Source of the DNA: Choricystis sp. odSpoLacu1
Taxonomy: Eukaryota; Chlorophyta; Trebouxiophyceae
DNA: 64,000 bases
Reading direction: 5' to 3'
Assembly (NCBI GenBank): GCA_958009055.1
Contig: OY253651.1
Coordinates: 930,001 to 994,000, forward strand
Position 1 is the stretch's first letter. Every line of letters starts with the position of its first letter. The position numbers were made by a program, and so were the translations under genes. Positions 30,037-40,343 of the stretch are shown here, piece by piece. The notes beneath the pieces are model-generated. The model was not told where the DNA came from, did not search any database, and saw only the letters and a list, made by a program, of their open reading frames with translations.

Positions 30037-30921
30037 ATGCGCCCTCCCTGGCCTCCCCAACTCGACTGCGTCGCCTTTGGCTTCGCTCACCAGCCAACCA
30101 CGGTGGGCGCGTGGGCCGACGACGCAGCGGCCACGCTCGCGGCAGCACACCACACCACACCATGCGCACCGCGCGGCGCGGCAGCGGACGCCGCCGACGC
30201 CGCTGACGCCGCCGCCCTGGCCGACCTGACGTCCGGCACTCGCCCAACCGCCTGGGATGACGCAGCGGTCGTTCGCTTGGTGCGGTCTGCCTCCACCGCT
30301 GCGTGGCCCCCGCTGTCACCCGCAGCGCTGCTCACGCTGGCGTCCCACGCCCTGCCGCTCGCGGGGTCGAGGCGAGCCGAGGACGCCCTGCTGACGGCGG
30401 GGCTGGCGCCAGCGGTGGCGTGTTTGAAAGCGCCCGCGCCAGCATCACTGTTGGCGGCAGTTGTGGCGGCCGCTTCCGCAGCCCCCGCCGCCACCGTCAC
30501 CACCGTGCTGGCGCCCGCGTTGGACGCACACAACGATGGTGGCGCTGGCGCCGAGCTGGTGGCGCGCGTGGCTCGTGGCGCGCGGGCGGGCGGCGCGGCC
30601 GCCGCGCTGCCCCTGCTACTCGACGCTGCCGCCCGCGCCCGCGCCCACGGCGCCCACTGGTGCGACGCCACCATCGCCGCCGCCCACGCCCTGCTGGACG
30701 CTCTGGCGGGTGACGCCGTCTCCGAACCCACCCTGGCCGCGGTCGCGACTGCCGCGGCGTGCGCGCCCCAGTCGCCGCGCTGGGGGCGCCTGCTGCTGGC
30801 GCTGGCCAGCGCGGGAGGGCGGCCGGGGGATGACCGGGCGGCCGCCCTGCAGCGCGCTGTCGCGGTGTCGGGGTCGCCAGTGGCGCGGGCGGCGGCTGCA
30901 GTGGCTGAGAGGAGGCGTTAG
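30037..30921 (+). CDS. FANCE: FANCE-like Fanconi anemia core-complex protein
   Basis: A single exon encodes 294 residues. Almost the whole chain is a set of paired helices. The block from AVVRLVRSASTAAWPPLSPA through LLTLASHALPL, LLTAGLAPAVACLKAPAP, VTTVLAPALDAHNDGGAGAE and LVARVARGARAGG lines up in order and spacing with the FANCE C-terminal helical repeats, and the end (DRAAALQRAVAVSGSPVAR) matches the last helix pair of that domain. FANCE bridges the FA core ubiquitin ligase to FANCD2 in interstrand-crosslink repair; here only the C-terminal FANCD2-binding half would be present, with an Ala-rich N-terminus. Identity is low, so a structure or profile comparison should decide; another helical-repeat protein is possible. 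Confidence 0.6.
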   Translation: MRPPWPPQLDCVAFGFAHQPTTVGAWADDAAATLAAAHHTTPCAPRGAAADAADAADAAALADLTSGTRPTAWDDAAVVRLVRSASTAAWPPLSPAALLTLASHALPLAGSRRAEDALLTAGLAPAVACLKAPAPASLLAAVVAAASAAPAATVTTVLAPALDAHNDGGAGAELVARVARGARAGGAAAALPLLLDAAARARAHGAHWCDATIAAAHALLDALAGDAVSEPTLAAVATAAACAPQSPRWGRLLLALASAGGRPGDDRAAALQRAVAVSGSPVARAAAAVAERRR

Positions 30922-31001
30922 CGGTTTGATTTTTGCGTTTTTGTTATGTTTCCCTGGTTTTCTATAGCCTGCCCCCTGGTACGCACACCCCCTGTCTCTC
31001 A

Positions 31002-31698
31002 TCACAACTCTTCCCGCCACGCCCTCGCCGCGTGGGCGCAGTGGTCGGTCAGCTGGGCGCACACGAGCGTGCGCGTCGCGGCGCATTTTTTCGCGCCGCT
31101 GCCGCCCAGCACGTCAGCCAGCGGGTCATCAATCCGAGCCAACAGGTTGGCGCAATAGTTTTCCAGCTGCTTGTTGCGCGCCTCGGCTTCATCGGGCGGC
31201 ACGCGCGCGTAGCCGGGCGGCACGGGCGCGCCCGCCGCGATCCAGCGCCCGCCGCTGGTGGTGGTGACAGCGTCCTCCTCGTCGTCCTCGTCATCATCGC
31301 CGGCTGCCACCTCCCGCACAAAGACAGGCTTCCCCAGGTCCTGTTCACACAGGCCGTCAAACAGGTAGTGCAGTCGCTGCTCGCTCTCCTGCCACGCCAC
31401 CTTTTTGCCGGACCGCTGCCCCGCTTGAGGGCCCAGCCGGCCGCGCAGGTCGACGTCATTGCGGGCGCCTTCATTGGCGAGGCGGGTGTCGAGGGCGGCC
31501 TGATGGAGAAAGGGAGGCGTTTGAACGCACGGATCAATGGGGGGGCGTTTGCGGGGCGGGAAGCGTGTGCTTCTTCCCCCCGCCCACACTTCCTCCACTC
31601 ACCGCCACTCGCTCGCACGCGCTGCATCTCCACTCGTCCTGGGGGTAGGCGATCGCCCAGGACGCGGCGGCAAGCAGAAACAGCAGGGCGCGCGCCAT
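31002..31698 (-). CDS. CNPY: Canopy (CNPY)-family saposin-like ER protein
   Basis: Exon 1 (31698-31603) and exon 2 (31499-31002) encode 197 residues. The first ~18 residues (MARALLFLLAAASWAIA) are a signal peptide. Family Cys pattern: RCSACERVA at the N-terminus, GLCEQDLG in the middle, NYCANLLA, and the final block TLVCAQLTDHCAHAARAWREEL, which matches the Canopy C-terminus. An acidic insert (DDDEDDEED) precedes a Gly-rich loop. The protein ends REEL, close to the KDEL/HDEL ER-retention signals, so ER lumen residence is inferred. Canopy proteins are disulfide-rich ER co-chaperones; animal members help Toll-like receptors and LDL-receptor family proteins fold. The client here is unknown. Divergent from TAF1B (117 bases between starts). 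Confidence 0.87.
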
Positions 31699-31815
31699 CA
31701 AAACGAAAAATGAAAAAAAAAAATGTTCTCACAATTCGCTCGTCGACCCGCCCGCATGTCTGCTTAAGAAAACAGAGCCGGGCCGCCACACCCTCTCTCC
31801 AAGCCTTTTTTTTTC

Positions 31816-33443
31816 ATGGCCGCCACCGCGTGCGCCGTGTGCCAGGGCACCCAGTTCGACTTGGTGGAGGGCGGCGTGTACGTGTGCGTGACGTGCGGCA
31901 CGCAGACGCAGGTGTGTTCAGAGAGAGAGAGGCGGAGGGACGACCACCCTCCTCCTCCTCGACCTCTCACGCCACCTTCCTCTCCCAGGCCTACCACGAA
32001 ACCGTCGCCGACTACGACGCCGCCGACGTGGGCGCCGGCCGCGGCCGCACCCGCGTCCGGCCGCCCACCAAGAAACGGGCCCGCGCGGCCCGCGCGCCTG
32101 CGCTGCCGGCCGCTGTCGACGCGGCGTCCGCGTCCATCCAGGCCGCCCTGGCCACCGCGGCCGCCGTGCTGCGCGCCCAGATGACAGTGTTGGAGACGGT
32201 GGCTGGCGTGGATGTGGCGGTGGCGGCGCCGGCGACGGTGGCAGCGTGGCGCGCGGCCGCGCGGGCTGCCCGCATCGGGTCGACTGATTTCACCGCTGCC
32301 GTCGCGGCCGACGCGGCCGGCTTTCAGGCGGCGTCCACCTCCACTGCGCCCGCCGCCACGGCTGCCGCCGCCAAGTCCATGGCGGCGTCCGCCGGCGTGG
32401 CGCTCGAGGCGGTGTGCGGGCCGCGCGCGCTGCTGGCCGCGGCGTTGGTTGGCGTCGCAGCGGCGCGCGCGCCCGTGTCGCCCGCCGACCTGGTGCGCTG
32501 GGCTCTGGACGGCAGTCTGCCATATTCTGATGTGTCTAGTTACGTTCCTGATGGCGCCCCTCCCCTGAACCGCCGCCTGCTCCGCCCCGACGGCGCGCCG
32601 TCGCCCGCGCGCCTCGCAGCGCGCGCGGCCGCCCTGGCAGTCGCCGCGCGGATCACCTTGCCCCCCGTCAACGCCGCCGCTTTTGTGCGGAGGTGGTTGC
32701 TCCAAGTGGGGGCGCCCCTGGTGCTGGCGCCGGTTGCGGCAGAGGTGTTGGCAGTGGCGCGCGGCGGTGCCAAGACCGACCCCCCCTTTTCAGACGACAT
32801 TCGGCTCGACCCTCTCCGCCCCGTGGCGGCGGCCGTCGTGCTGGCCCTGAAGCTGGGGTATGGGCTGGGGGGTGTTCCTCCCCCCCCAGCCGCCGCTGTG
32901 GCGGCGTTGCCCCCCCCGCCGGCCGACTGGCGAGCGTGGGCGGCTGCCGTGGTCGCTGCCGCGCCGCGCACCCTGCCCCCGCCTCCCACCGCGGCCACGG
33001 ACGACGAGGCCACGGTGATCGCCTACATTGAGGCTGCCGCAGCCGGCGGCTTCAGCGCCCCCCTACGCGAGGGCGACCCTGTAGCAGAGGTGGAGAGGCT
33101 GGCCGCGCGCGCTGGGGCGACTGGACGCACAGGCTCCGCCTGCGCGTCCCGCGGCGGCCGCAGCGGCGGGGCATCGCGCCCCGCGGCGGAGCCGACCACG
33201 CAAACAACGCCTCCTGCTGCAACAGACACACCGGCAACAACAGAAGCCGCCCCGTGGCGCGTCACACGCCCCGCCGTCGCCTCCGGCTCGCGCCGCGCGC
33301 TGTTGCCGCCCGCCCTGGCGGCCGCGCTGGGCGCCGTGGCCTGTGTCACGGGCTACACGCCGGGCGCACTTTACGAGAGCGTGGAAGCGCTGGAGGACGG
33401 GCTGGAGGAGGCGTGCGCGTTGTGTGTGCGGGGGGTAGAGTAG
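31816..33443 (+). CDS. TAF1B: RNA polymerase I initiation factor TAF1B/Rrn7-like (TFIIB-related)
   Basis: Exon 1 (31816-31911) encodes the zinc ribbon: CAVCQGTQFDLVEGG then CVTCG (Cys 6, 9, 24, 27). Exon 2 (31989-33443) starts AYHETVADYDA and encodes a basic hinge (RPPTKKRARAARAP) and a long helical region; 516 residues in total. The segment PADLVRWALDGSLPYSD is the conserved block of TAF1B/Rrn7 cyclin-fold 1 (VRWxxxGxLPY). The rest resembles the second cyclin fold plus a weakly conserved tail rich in Ala/Pro. TAF1B is part of the SL1/core factor that recruits Pol I to rDNA promoters. The name rests on the zinc ribbon plus the RWxxDGxLPY motif. Confidence 0.82.
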
Positions 33444-33580
33444 GAGAGAGAGAAAGCCATTGTTTTTTTGTTTTTGTTGGTTGTGCGCTTGCAAAACACA
33501 CAGCCCCCCAGGCCAGCAGCACATACAGACACTCAGAAAAAGGGAGACCGGGGGGCCCACCACACCACTCACACACTCAA

Positions 33581-35378
33581 TCACACGTCCACCCCGCCCT
33601 CCGACAACCCCGCCTCAGTCAACACCTTGACAAATGCGTCCTCATCGTTCCACTGGACGTCGGGGATGCGGTGCTGGAAGTAGTCGGCGATGGAGTCCAG
33701 CACGTGCGCCTCCGCCTGGCCGGACACCAGGTTGAACGCGGCGCCCTTGCGCCCGAAGCGGCCGGAGCGGCCGATGCGGTGGAGGTAGGTTTCGTACGCG
33801 GGCGTCCGAAAGTCGCGCTCCGTCGGCACGTCATAGTTGACGACCAGGGTCACCTGGGTCACATCGAAGCCGCGGGAGAGGACATCCGTTGAAATCAACA
33901 CCTTTGTCGTGCCCGCGCGAAACTCGCGCACGACGCGGTCGCGCGCGTCCTTGTCCATGCCGCCCTCGATCGACGTGCACTTGTGCCCCTCCCCCTCCAT
34001 GGCGGCGTGCAGCTGCCTCGCCGTCTCCCGCGTCCGCACAAAGATGATGGTTTGGCCCAGTTTCTCGCACTGAGGAAAGATCATGTCTTTGAGGACGGTG
34101 AGTTTGTCGAGGGGGCGGGGGCACGCGACGCGGTACTGTTTGATGACATCCAGCGACAGCGCTTCCCGGGGGACAAACACCTGGTTGGCGTCGGGCACGA
34201 CCTTCATGGCGAAGGCTTTGACGCGGTCGTTGAAGGTGGCGGAGAAGAGGAGAATCTGGACGCCGGCGGAACCGACAGCAGACCGAACCGTCGTGATCAT
34301 GCGCACCGAGTCGGACGCAAACGCGTCCGTCTTCAGCATTTCGTCCGCCTCATCAAACACCAGAATCTTGACGCTGTTGACGGCCAGGACGCGGCGTGCC
34401 ACCCACGACTTGAGCTTGCCGTGGGTGCCGATAATCACGTGGTCAATTATTTTTGACCGCGGCGCGGCGGACGCCCCCTCCCCTGCCGCCCCCGCGCCAT
34501 CGGCGGACGCGGTGGACGTGGCCGTGATCTTGGTGTACTTGGCCATGCGCTCCAGCACGTCCAGGTTTTGGACGACCAGCTCGCGCGTGGGGCACACGCA
34601 CAACGCTTGCGGCGCAGCGACCGTGGGATCCACCCGGGACAGCATGGACAGCACAAAGCAAGTCGTCTTGCCCGACCCGTTGTGAGCTTGCGCGATCATG
34701 CTTTTGTAGGGCGGGTTCAGGATCATGGGCAGCGTGACCGCCTGGATGCGGGACGGCCGCTCAAACTTCATTTCGGTGTAGAGCCCTTGCAGCAACTCCG
34801 CAGACAGGGGCAGTTCCTCAAAAGTGGCGGCCGACGTGTAGGGCGTGTCCGACACCGCGGTCACGTCGGCCGGGTCAGCCAGGGTGGAGGCGGGGTCGGG
34901 CGCGTCCATGTGTTCTTCGGGGGCGGAGACCTGGGGGGAGTGTGGGTGTGGTGGGTGGGCTCACGCTCCTCTCCGTCTCTCCTCCGCCCTCACGCACCCA
35001 TCCACGCACCCACACACGCTGTGTGTGCGTGTGCGTGTGTGCCTCTCCCCCGTCCCCCCCTCCCAAACGAACAAAACAAACTCACGTTCACCGCGCCGAT
35101 GCGGTCGGCCAGCGACGCCGCGCCGTCGGCGGCGGCTGGGGCGGCGGCGCCAGGGGAAGGAGTCACACCCTCAAAGCCCGGCGGTTTGTCTGGGGGGTGG
35201 GTGTGGGGCAGGGAGTGCGTGTGAGCGTGGGACAGCAGCCGGCGCAAAAAACACGCCGCCCTCTCCTCCCTCCCACACACCACTCACCCTCCGCCGGCTT
35301 GGCCGCCGGCTGGCCAACGTCGTCATCGACGTCGTCCGCCCAGTTGGCTGGGGCGGCGGGAACGGGGGGGGTGGCCAT
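33581..35378 (-). CDS. DBP5: DEAD-box mRNA-export helicase DDX19/Dbp5 (LOS4)
   Basis: Exons 35378-35288, 35189-35086 and 34930-33581 encode 514 residues. Motifs seen: Q-motif region KFERPSRIQAVTLP, Walker A AQAHNGSGKTTCF, PTRELV, DEAD in VFDEADEML, SAT, TIIFVRT, and HRIGRSGRFGRKG. AHNGSGKTTCFVL and the C-terminal RDFRTPAYETYLHRIGR are diagnostic of DDX19/Dbp5, which remodels mRNPs at the nuclear pore with Gle1 and IP6. The first two exons give an N-terminal extension (NWADDVDDDV) typical of the family. Motif Ib reads GTHGKL rather than the usual GTPGTL. Divergent from the ABC transporter (135 bases between starts). Confidence 0.95.
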
Positions 35379-35513
35379 ACTCGGCGACGAATTGAAGAGG
35401 AGAAAAGGTGTGTTTTGCGTCGAGAGGCCTCCACAACTTCAGTGCTTCCCTCAATCAATCAGCACCCCCCCACTCGGGGTGGGTGCGACCAGCCACGGCG
35501 CGTGTCTCACACT

Positions 35514-37859
35514 ATGCGCACTGCTGTCGCCACGGCCGCTGTGGCCATCGTCGTGGCGTGGGACGTCGCCCTGGCCGCGCTCCTGCTGACCGGCCCGTGG
35601 CGTGGGGAGCACGCACCCCTCCCACCCTACTCTCCATCCAGCTCCGTCACCGACCTGGCCCTGCTGGCGGTGGCCCGGGCGGGCGTGACCCTGGCCCTGA
35701 CGTTGGGCGGGGCGCCCCGCGGTGGATGCACAGCAGCAGCGCGGGTGAGCGCAGCCGCGGCGGGCGTCAAGCTGCTGGCCATCGCGCTGGCGGCGCCGGC
35801 CGATGTGACGCCTTCCGTGCCACACCGCACTGCGGGTCTGCGCTGGCTGCTGGGTGGGGCGGGGGCCAGCTTGGTAATGACAGTGGCTGCTGCGACAGCC
35901 CTGGCCTGCGCGCGCCGTGCGGTGCGTGCGCGCGCGGCCGCGGCCACCGCCGCCGCCTCGTTGGAGGCGCCCCTGCTGGCCGATGGACGGACTCTATTCT
36001 CCATCACCAATGGAGGCGCCACCAAACCCTCCGAGGCGCCGCCAGCGCTGCCGCCGTCGACAACCGTCAAGGTCCTGGCCTCGCTCGCCGCGCGCGACGC
36101 CCCCCTCTTCGCCATCGCCTTTGTCGCAGGGTGCGGCGCCGCTGTCGGCAACGCCCTCGTCACCCACCTTACGGGGGAGGCCCTGGACACGGCGACTCTG
36201 ACGCGCGACATCTCGTCCCTGCACGCCACCCTCGCGCGCCTCGCGGCTGTCGCCGCCGTCACCGCCGCCGCCACCGCGGTCCGGGGCGGCCTCTTCTTCG
36301 CCCTGGGCGCCCGCCTCAATGTGCGCACCCGGCGCCGCCTGTTTCGGGCCCTGCTGGCCCAGGAGCCCGCGTTCTATGACGCGGCAAAGACAGGGGACCT
36401 CCTGTCCCGCCTCTCCGCCGACACCGCCGTCGTCTCGGACCAACTGTCCCTCAACCTCAACGTGTGCGCCCGCTCCATCTTTCAGGCGGGCGCGGTCGGC
36501 GGCTTCATGTTCGCCGCGTCGTGGCGCCTGTCGGTGTTGACGCTGGGCGGCATGCCCCTGATCGTCGCGTTGTCGCGCACCTATGGTGCATTTTACAGGC
36601 GCATGACCAAATCCGCCCAATCCGAACTGGCCCTCGCCAACTCCACCGCGGAGGAGGTCCTATCGTCTGTGCCGACGGTGCGCGCGCACGCGGCCGCGGG
36701 GGCCGCGTCGGCCGCCTACTCACGCCGCCTCGCCTCCTTCATGGCCATCCAGACGCGGGAGGCGCGCTGGTACGCCGTCTACCAACTGTTCAATGTGGCG
36801 TTGCCGGCGACTCTCACCGTCATCGTGCTCGCGGTCGGCGGCGCCGACGTCGTGGCGGGCAGCCTGTCGGGTGGCTCCCTGATCTCGTTCCTGCTGTACA
36901 TGGGCACCCTGCAAGCCGCCATCCAAGCCCTGGGCGACGTCTACTCCGCCCTGGCGTCCGCCGTGGGCGCAGCCGACAAAGTGGTGGAGCTCATGCTGCG
37001 TGAGCCGCGCCTGCCGCCCGCCGGGTCGGCCGCGCCGCCCACCTTTGTCGGGCGCGTCACCCTCGAAAACGTCACGTTTGCCTACCCAGCGCGCCCGGCC
37101 GCCCCCGTGCTGCGCGGGTTTTCGTTGGATGTGGCACCGGGGGAGACTGTGGCCCTCGTCGGCCGGTCGGGCGGCGGCAAGTCGTCCGTCCTCAAGCTCA
37201 TCCTCCGCCTCTACGCCCCGTCCTCCGGCGTCGTCGCCCTGGACGGCCGCCCTGTCGCCGCCTACAACGCCTCCTACCTCGCGCGCCGGGTGGCAGTCGT
37301 GTCTCAGGAGCCCGTGCTGTGGGGGCGCAGTGTGCGCGACAACATTTTGTTGGGCCTGTCCCCCGACGACAGCGTGGCGCCCGCCGATGCGCCCACAGAG
37401 GCGGACGTCATTGTGGCCGCCCGTCTGGCCAATGCGCACGACTTTATTGAAGCGTTGCCGCAGGGCTACGACACTGAGTGCGGCGACCGCGGCGTGACTC
37501 TGTCTGGCGGCCAGAAACAGAGGATCGCCCTTGCCCGCGCCCTGGTGCGCCGCCCTGCGCTGTTGCTGCTGGATGAAGCGACGAGTGCGCTCGATGCGGA
37601 GGCGGAGGAACAGGTGCAGGCGGCGCTGGACGCGGCCGCCGTGGGGCGCACGACGCTGGTCGTCGCGCACCGTCTTTCGACTGTGCGCGGCGCCGACCGC
37701 ATCGCGGTCTGTGCTGCAGGCGTCGTCGCCGAGATCGGCACCCATGACGAACTGATGGCGGTGGAAGGGTCGCAGTATGCGGCCCTGGTGCGCAGGCAGC
37801 TGGCGGGCGCGTCCAGCGCGGCGTCGCTGGCGCGCCCGTCGACGGGTCGGGGCGGGTGA
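35514..37859 (+). CDS. ABCB-type half ABC transporter (TAP/TAPL-like)
   Basis: A single exon encodes 781 residues. An N-terminal extra membrane region (TM0-like, residues 1-150) precedes the six-helix ABC1 domain (about 195-490: RLNVRTRRRLFRALLAQEPAFYD, GDLLSRLSADTAVVSDQLS) and one nucleotide-binding domain. NBD motifs: Walker A GRSGGGKSS (~550), Q-loop VVSQEPVLWG, signature LSGGQKQRIALARAL (~662), Walker B LLLLDEATSALD (~683) and H-loop VVAHRLST. It is a half transporter that must dimerise. The layout is like TAP/ABCB9 peptide carriers of the lysosome/vacuole/ER and ATM-like exporters; the TM0-like part favours TAPL. Substrate cannot be told. Confidence 0.9.
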   Translation: MRTAVATAAVAIVVAWDVALAALLLTGPWRGEHAPLPPYSPSSSVTDLALLAVARAGVTLALTLGGAPRGGCTAAARVSAAAAGVKLLAIALAAPADVTPSVPHRTAGLRWLLGGAGASLVMTVAAATALACARRAVRARAAAATAAASLEAPLLADGRTLFSITNGGATKPSEAPPALPPSTTVKVLASLAARDAPLFAIAFVAGCGAAVGNALVTHLTGEALDTATLTRDISSLHATLARLAAVAAVTAAATAVRGGLFFALGARLNVRTRRRLFRALLAQEPAFYDAAKTGDLLSRLSADTAVVSDQLSLNLNVCARSIFQAGAVGGFMFAASWRLSVLTLGGMPLIVALSRTYGAFYRRMTKSAQSELALANSTAEEVLSSVPTVRAHAAAGAASAAYSRRLASFMAIQTREARWYAVYQLFNVALPATLTVIVLAVGGADVVAGSLSGGSLISFLLYMGTLQAAIQALGDVYSALASAVGAADKVVELMLREPRLPPAGSAAPPTFVGRVTLENVTFAYPARPAAPVLRGFSLDVAPGETVALVGRSGGGKSSVLKLILRLYAPSSGVVALDGRPVAAYNASYLARRVAVVSQEPVLWGRSVRDNILLGLSPDDSVAPADAPTEADVIVAARLANAHDFIEALPQGYDTECGDRGVTLSGGQKQRIALARALVRRPALLLLDEATSALDAEAEEQVQAALDAAAVGRTTLVVAHRLSTVRGADRIAVCAAGVVAEIGTHDELMAVEGSQYAALVRRQLAGASSAASLARPSTGRGG

Positions 37860-37964
37860 GATGGTTTGGGGCCTGCTTTTTGTTTCCCTGCATTCTTTTC
37901 TTCCGCATCTCTGTGCTCATTCTTTTCGTTAAAACAAAACGAAAAAAAAAAAACACACAACAAT

Positions 37965-40125
37965 TCACGCGACGCGCGCGCTCAACACCGCCGCCGCGCT
38001 CTCCCCCGCCCAACACTCGGCCAGCAGGCCCGCCAGGCTGCGCGCCAGGTCGCGCGCGTGGGGGCGGGCACCGTCTGCCAACAGGCAGCGTTGCACCAGG
38101 GCGGCGTCCGTCCAGGACGGGCCCAGGCAGCGCGCGGTGAGCGCGGCGGCGGCCGCGAGCGACGGCCACGACGGCGTCGGCGACGCGCTGCGCGCCGCGG
38201 TGGCCAGGTCGGCCGCCAGGCGTTCAGCAGCTGCTTCCAACGCACACCAGCGCATGGCCCCTGGAGGCGGTGGGTCGGCCCACCCCCAGGCCGCGCGGCC
38301 GGCTTCCACGAGGGCCGCGCCTGCGGCCGCGTCGACGCCGCCGCGCGGCGCGTGCGTCGCGGCGTCTCGCAGCGCGGCCGCCAGGCAGCGGGCCAGCGCG
38401 TCCCCCGCGCCCCCGGCTGGCAGCAGCCCCGGCCACGCCAGCAGCACGGCGGCGGCGGCGGCCAGGCCGCCGCGCGCGAGGGCGGGCGTGTCGGCCGCGC
38501 CGCGCTGCGCGCGCGGGGGCGGCACCCGCATCGCCACGCAGTCCAGCAGCAGGGCCCGCCCCGCGGCCTCGTCGCCCGCGGCGGCCGCCAGCCGGGCGGC
38601 CGCGTGGGCTGCGGCTGCGGCTTCGTGGGGCAGGACGCCGGAGCCGCCCGCGGCGGCGGCGTGGAGGGCACATGGCGAGCGCGCGGCGAGGTCGCTAGCG
38701 CCGGGTTGCGACCGAGCGCCCGCCCTGCGCAGTTCAGCGACAACAGCCAGAAGCCCCTCCATGGCTGCATCCGCGCCGCGGCGCAGCCAGGCGTACCGGA
38801 ACGCGTCCGCGCGCGGCGTGGCAGAAGGTGGCGACGGCTGCGGCTGCGCGGCGCTCGCCCCCGCCTCCGCCACGCTGGGCGCGGCGCACGCCAGCACCGC
38901 GTCTTCAAACGCCACCAGCACCGCGTCCACGGGCACACCCTGGCGCGCGACGGCGCGGGCGGCGGTGTGTGCGGCCGCGCGCGCGGCGGCGCCGGGTTCG
39001 GCGGCTGAAAAGGCGGCCCGCACGGCGGCCAGGGGCGACTCGGCCGACGCGTCGGTCGCGGGGGGTGGGGAGGATGACCGGGACGCCGTGCCCGAGCGCA
39101 GGGGTGAGGCGGGCGGCAGGGCAGCAGGCGCGAGTGTCGACCGGCCGCGCCCGCGCCCCCGCCCTCTGCCGCCGCCGCGGGGGGCGGCCTGCCGCGCGGA
39201 CGCGACAGCCGCCTGATCCTGCAGCGGAGCGAGTGCCACAATCTCTGCCGCCGCCGCCCCCAGGGCGGTCTGGATGGCGCCCACGGTGGCGGTGGCGGCG
39301 TCGGCGGCGCGGTGTGCGGCGGCCGCGGTCGCTGCCGCGTCGGCGGCGGCACGCTCTGTTGCCGCCAGCCGGGCCTCCAGGCTCGCCACGCGGTCAGCCA
39401 CGCGCGCAGCATCAGCCAGGCTGGCCACGATGTCGGTCAGAGAGGCGGGAGTGGCAGGCGGCGGCGTGGGCACAGGCTGCGGCGGGGGCACAAACGCCAC
39501 CACCGCTCTCGCCGCCTCCCGCCGCGCCGCCGCCACCGCCTCCTCGGCCGCCACCGCGCGCGCCAGCGCGGCTCGCTCCGCCGCGCGCGCGCGCTCGGCG
39601 TCCGCCACCGCGGCCGCGCGGGCGCGGTCGGCTTCTGCCGCCGCCGCGCGCGCGGCGGCAGCCGCGGCCGCGTGTTCCGCAGCCGCCTCCCGCTCCCGGG
39701 TAGCCGCCCGCTCGGCGGCGTCGGTGCGCCGCCTGAAATCGCTGCCACCATCATAAGGCGCGGGCGTGGCGGGTGGCCCCGCGGCGGCCGCGGCGGCACT
39801 CGCCCGCGCTTCCGCCACGCGCCGCCGCTCGCGCTCGCTCTCCAGCTCGCGCGTCGCGTCGGCCAGGGCGGCCTCCATCTGCATGTTGCGCAGGGCGACC
39901 GCTTTGGCGCGCTTGATGGCTTCTCGCGTGGTTTCCTGTCGGGTGAAAAGGAGGGAGGGCGTGGGGGTGAGAAAGCTGCCCTCTCGCTGTCCGTGCTGCG
40001 CTCCGCCCCACCCTTTTTGCCACTCTCACCATGCGGCGCTTCAGGTTGGACGACCGGGCCGCCTCCCGTTCCGCAGCCGCGCGCCAGCCCGCCACGTCGT
40101 CGGGGGCGGGGGGCGGGGAGGACAT
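37965..40125 (-). CDS. Unknown coiled-coil protein with RGRGR linker and helical C-terminus
   Basis: Exon 1 (40125-40030) and exon 2 (39935-37965) encode 688 residues. The first third is a continuous coiled coil (REAIKRAKAVALRNMQMEA, then Arg/Glu/Ala heptads to ~residue 190), a Pro linker (PPPQPVPTPPPATP), another helix SLEARLAATERAAAD, and then an RG-rich spacer RGGGRGRGRGRGR. The C-terminal ~350 residues are Ala/Leu-rich helices resembling repeat folds. No catalytic motif and no family assignment. RG repeats often bind RNA or become methylated, so a nucleic-acid or scaffold role is possible. It ends 105 bases from the convergent ABC transporter stop. Confidence 0.65.
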
Positions 40126-40343
40126 TGAGGGGGAGGGGCGTGTTCTTCTTTTGTGTGGCTAGTTGCAAGCGGGGAGCGTGTGCTTCAGGGGGGGGCGCGC
40201 ATGGTGTGTGGCGCGGGCCCCTGGAAGTGCGCGCACGCCGGGCGAAAAGCAGGGAAGCAAAATTCGGGGAGGGTCTGGCCTTGGCGTCTCTCTCACTCCC
40301 TCACTCTTCGTCGTTTCTTCGTTCCCTCGTCTCGACGAAAACC

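Noticed and set aside
34930..35380. DDX19 transcript beginning at the Met in exon 3
   Set aside because: Two upstream exons with good splice sites and matching phase give a conserved-type N-terminal extension, so the longer model was kept.
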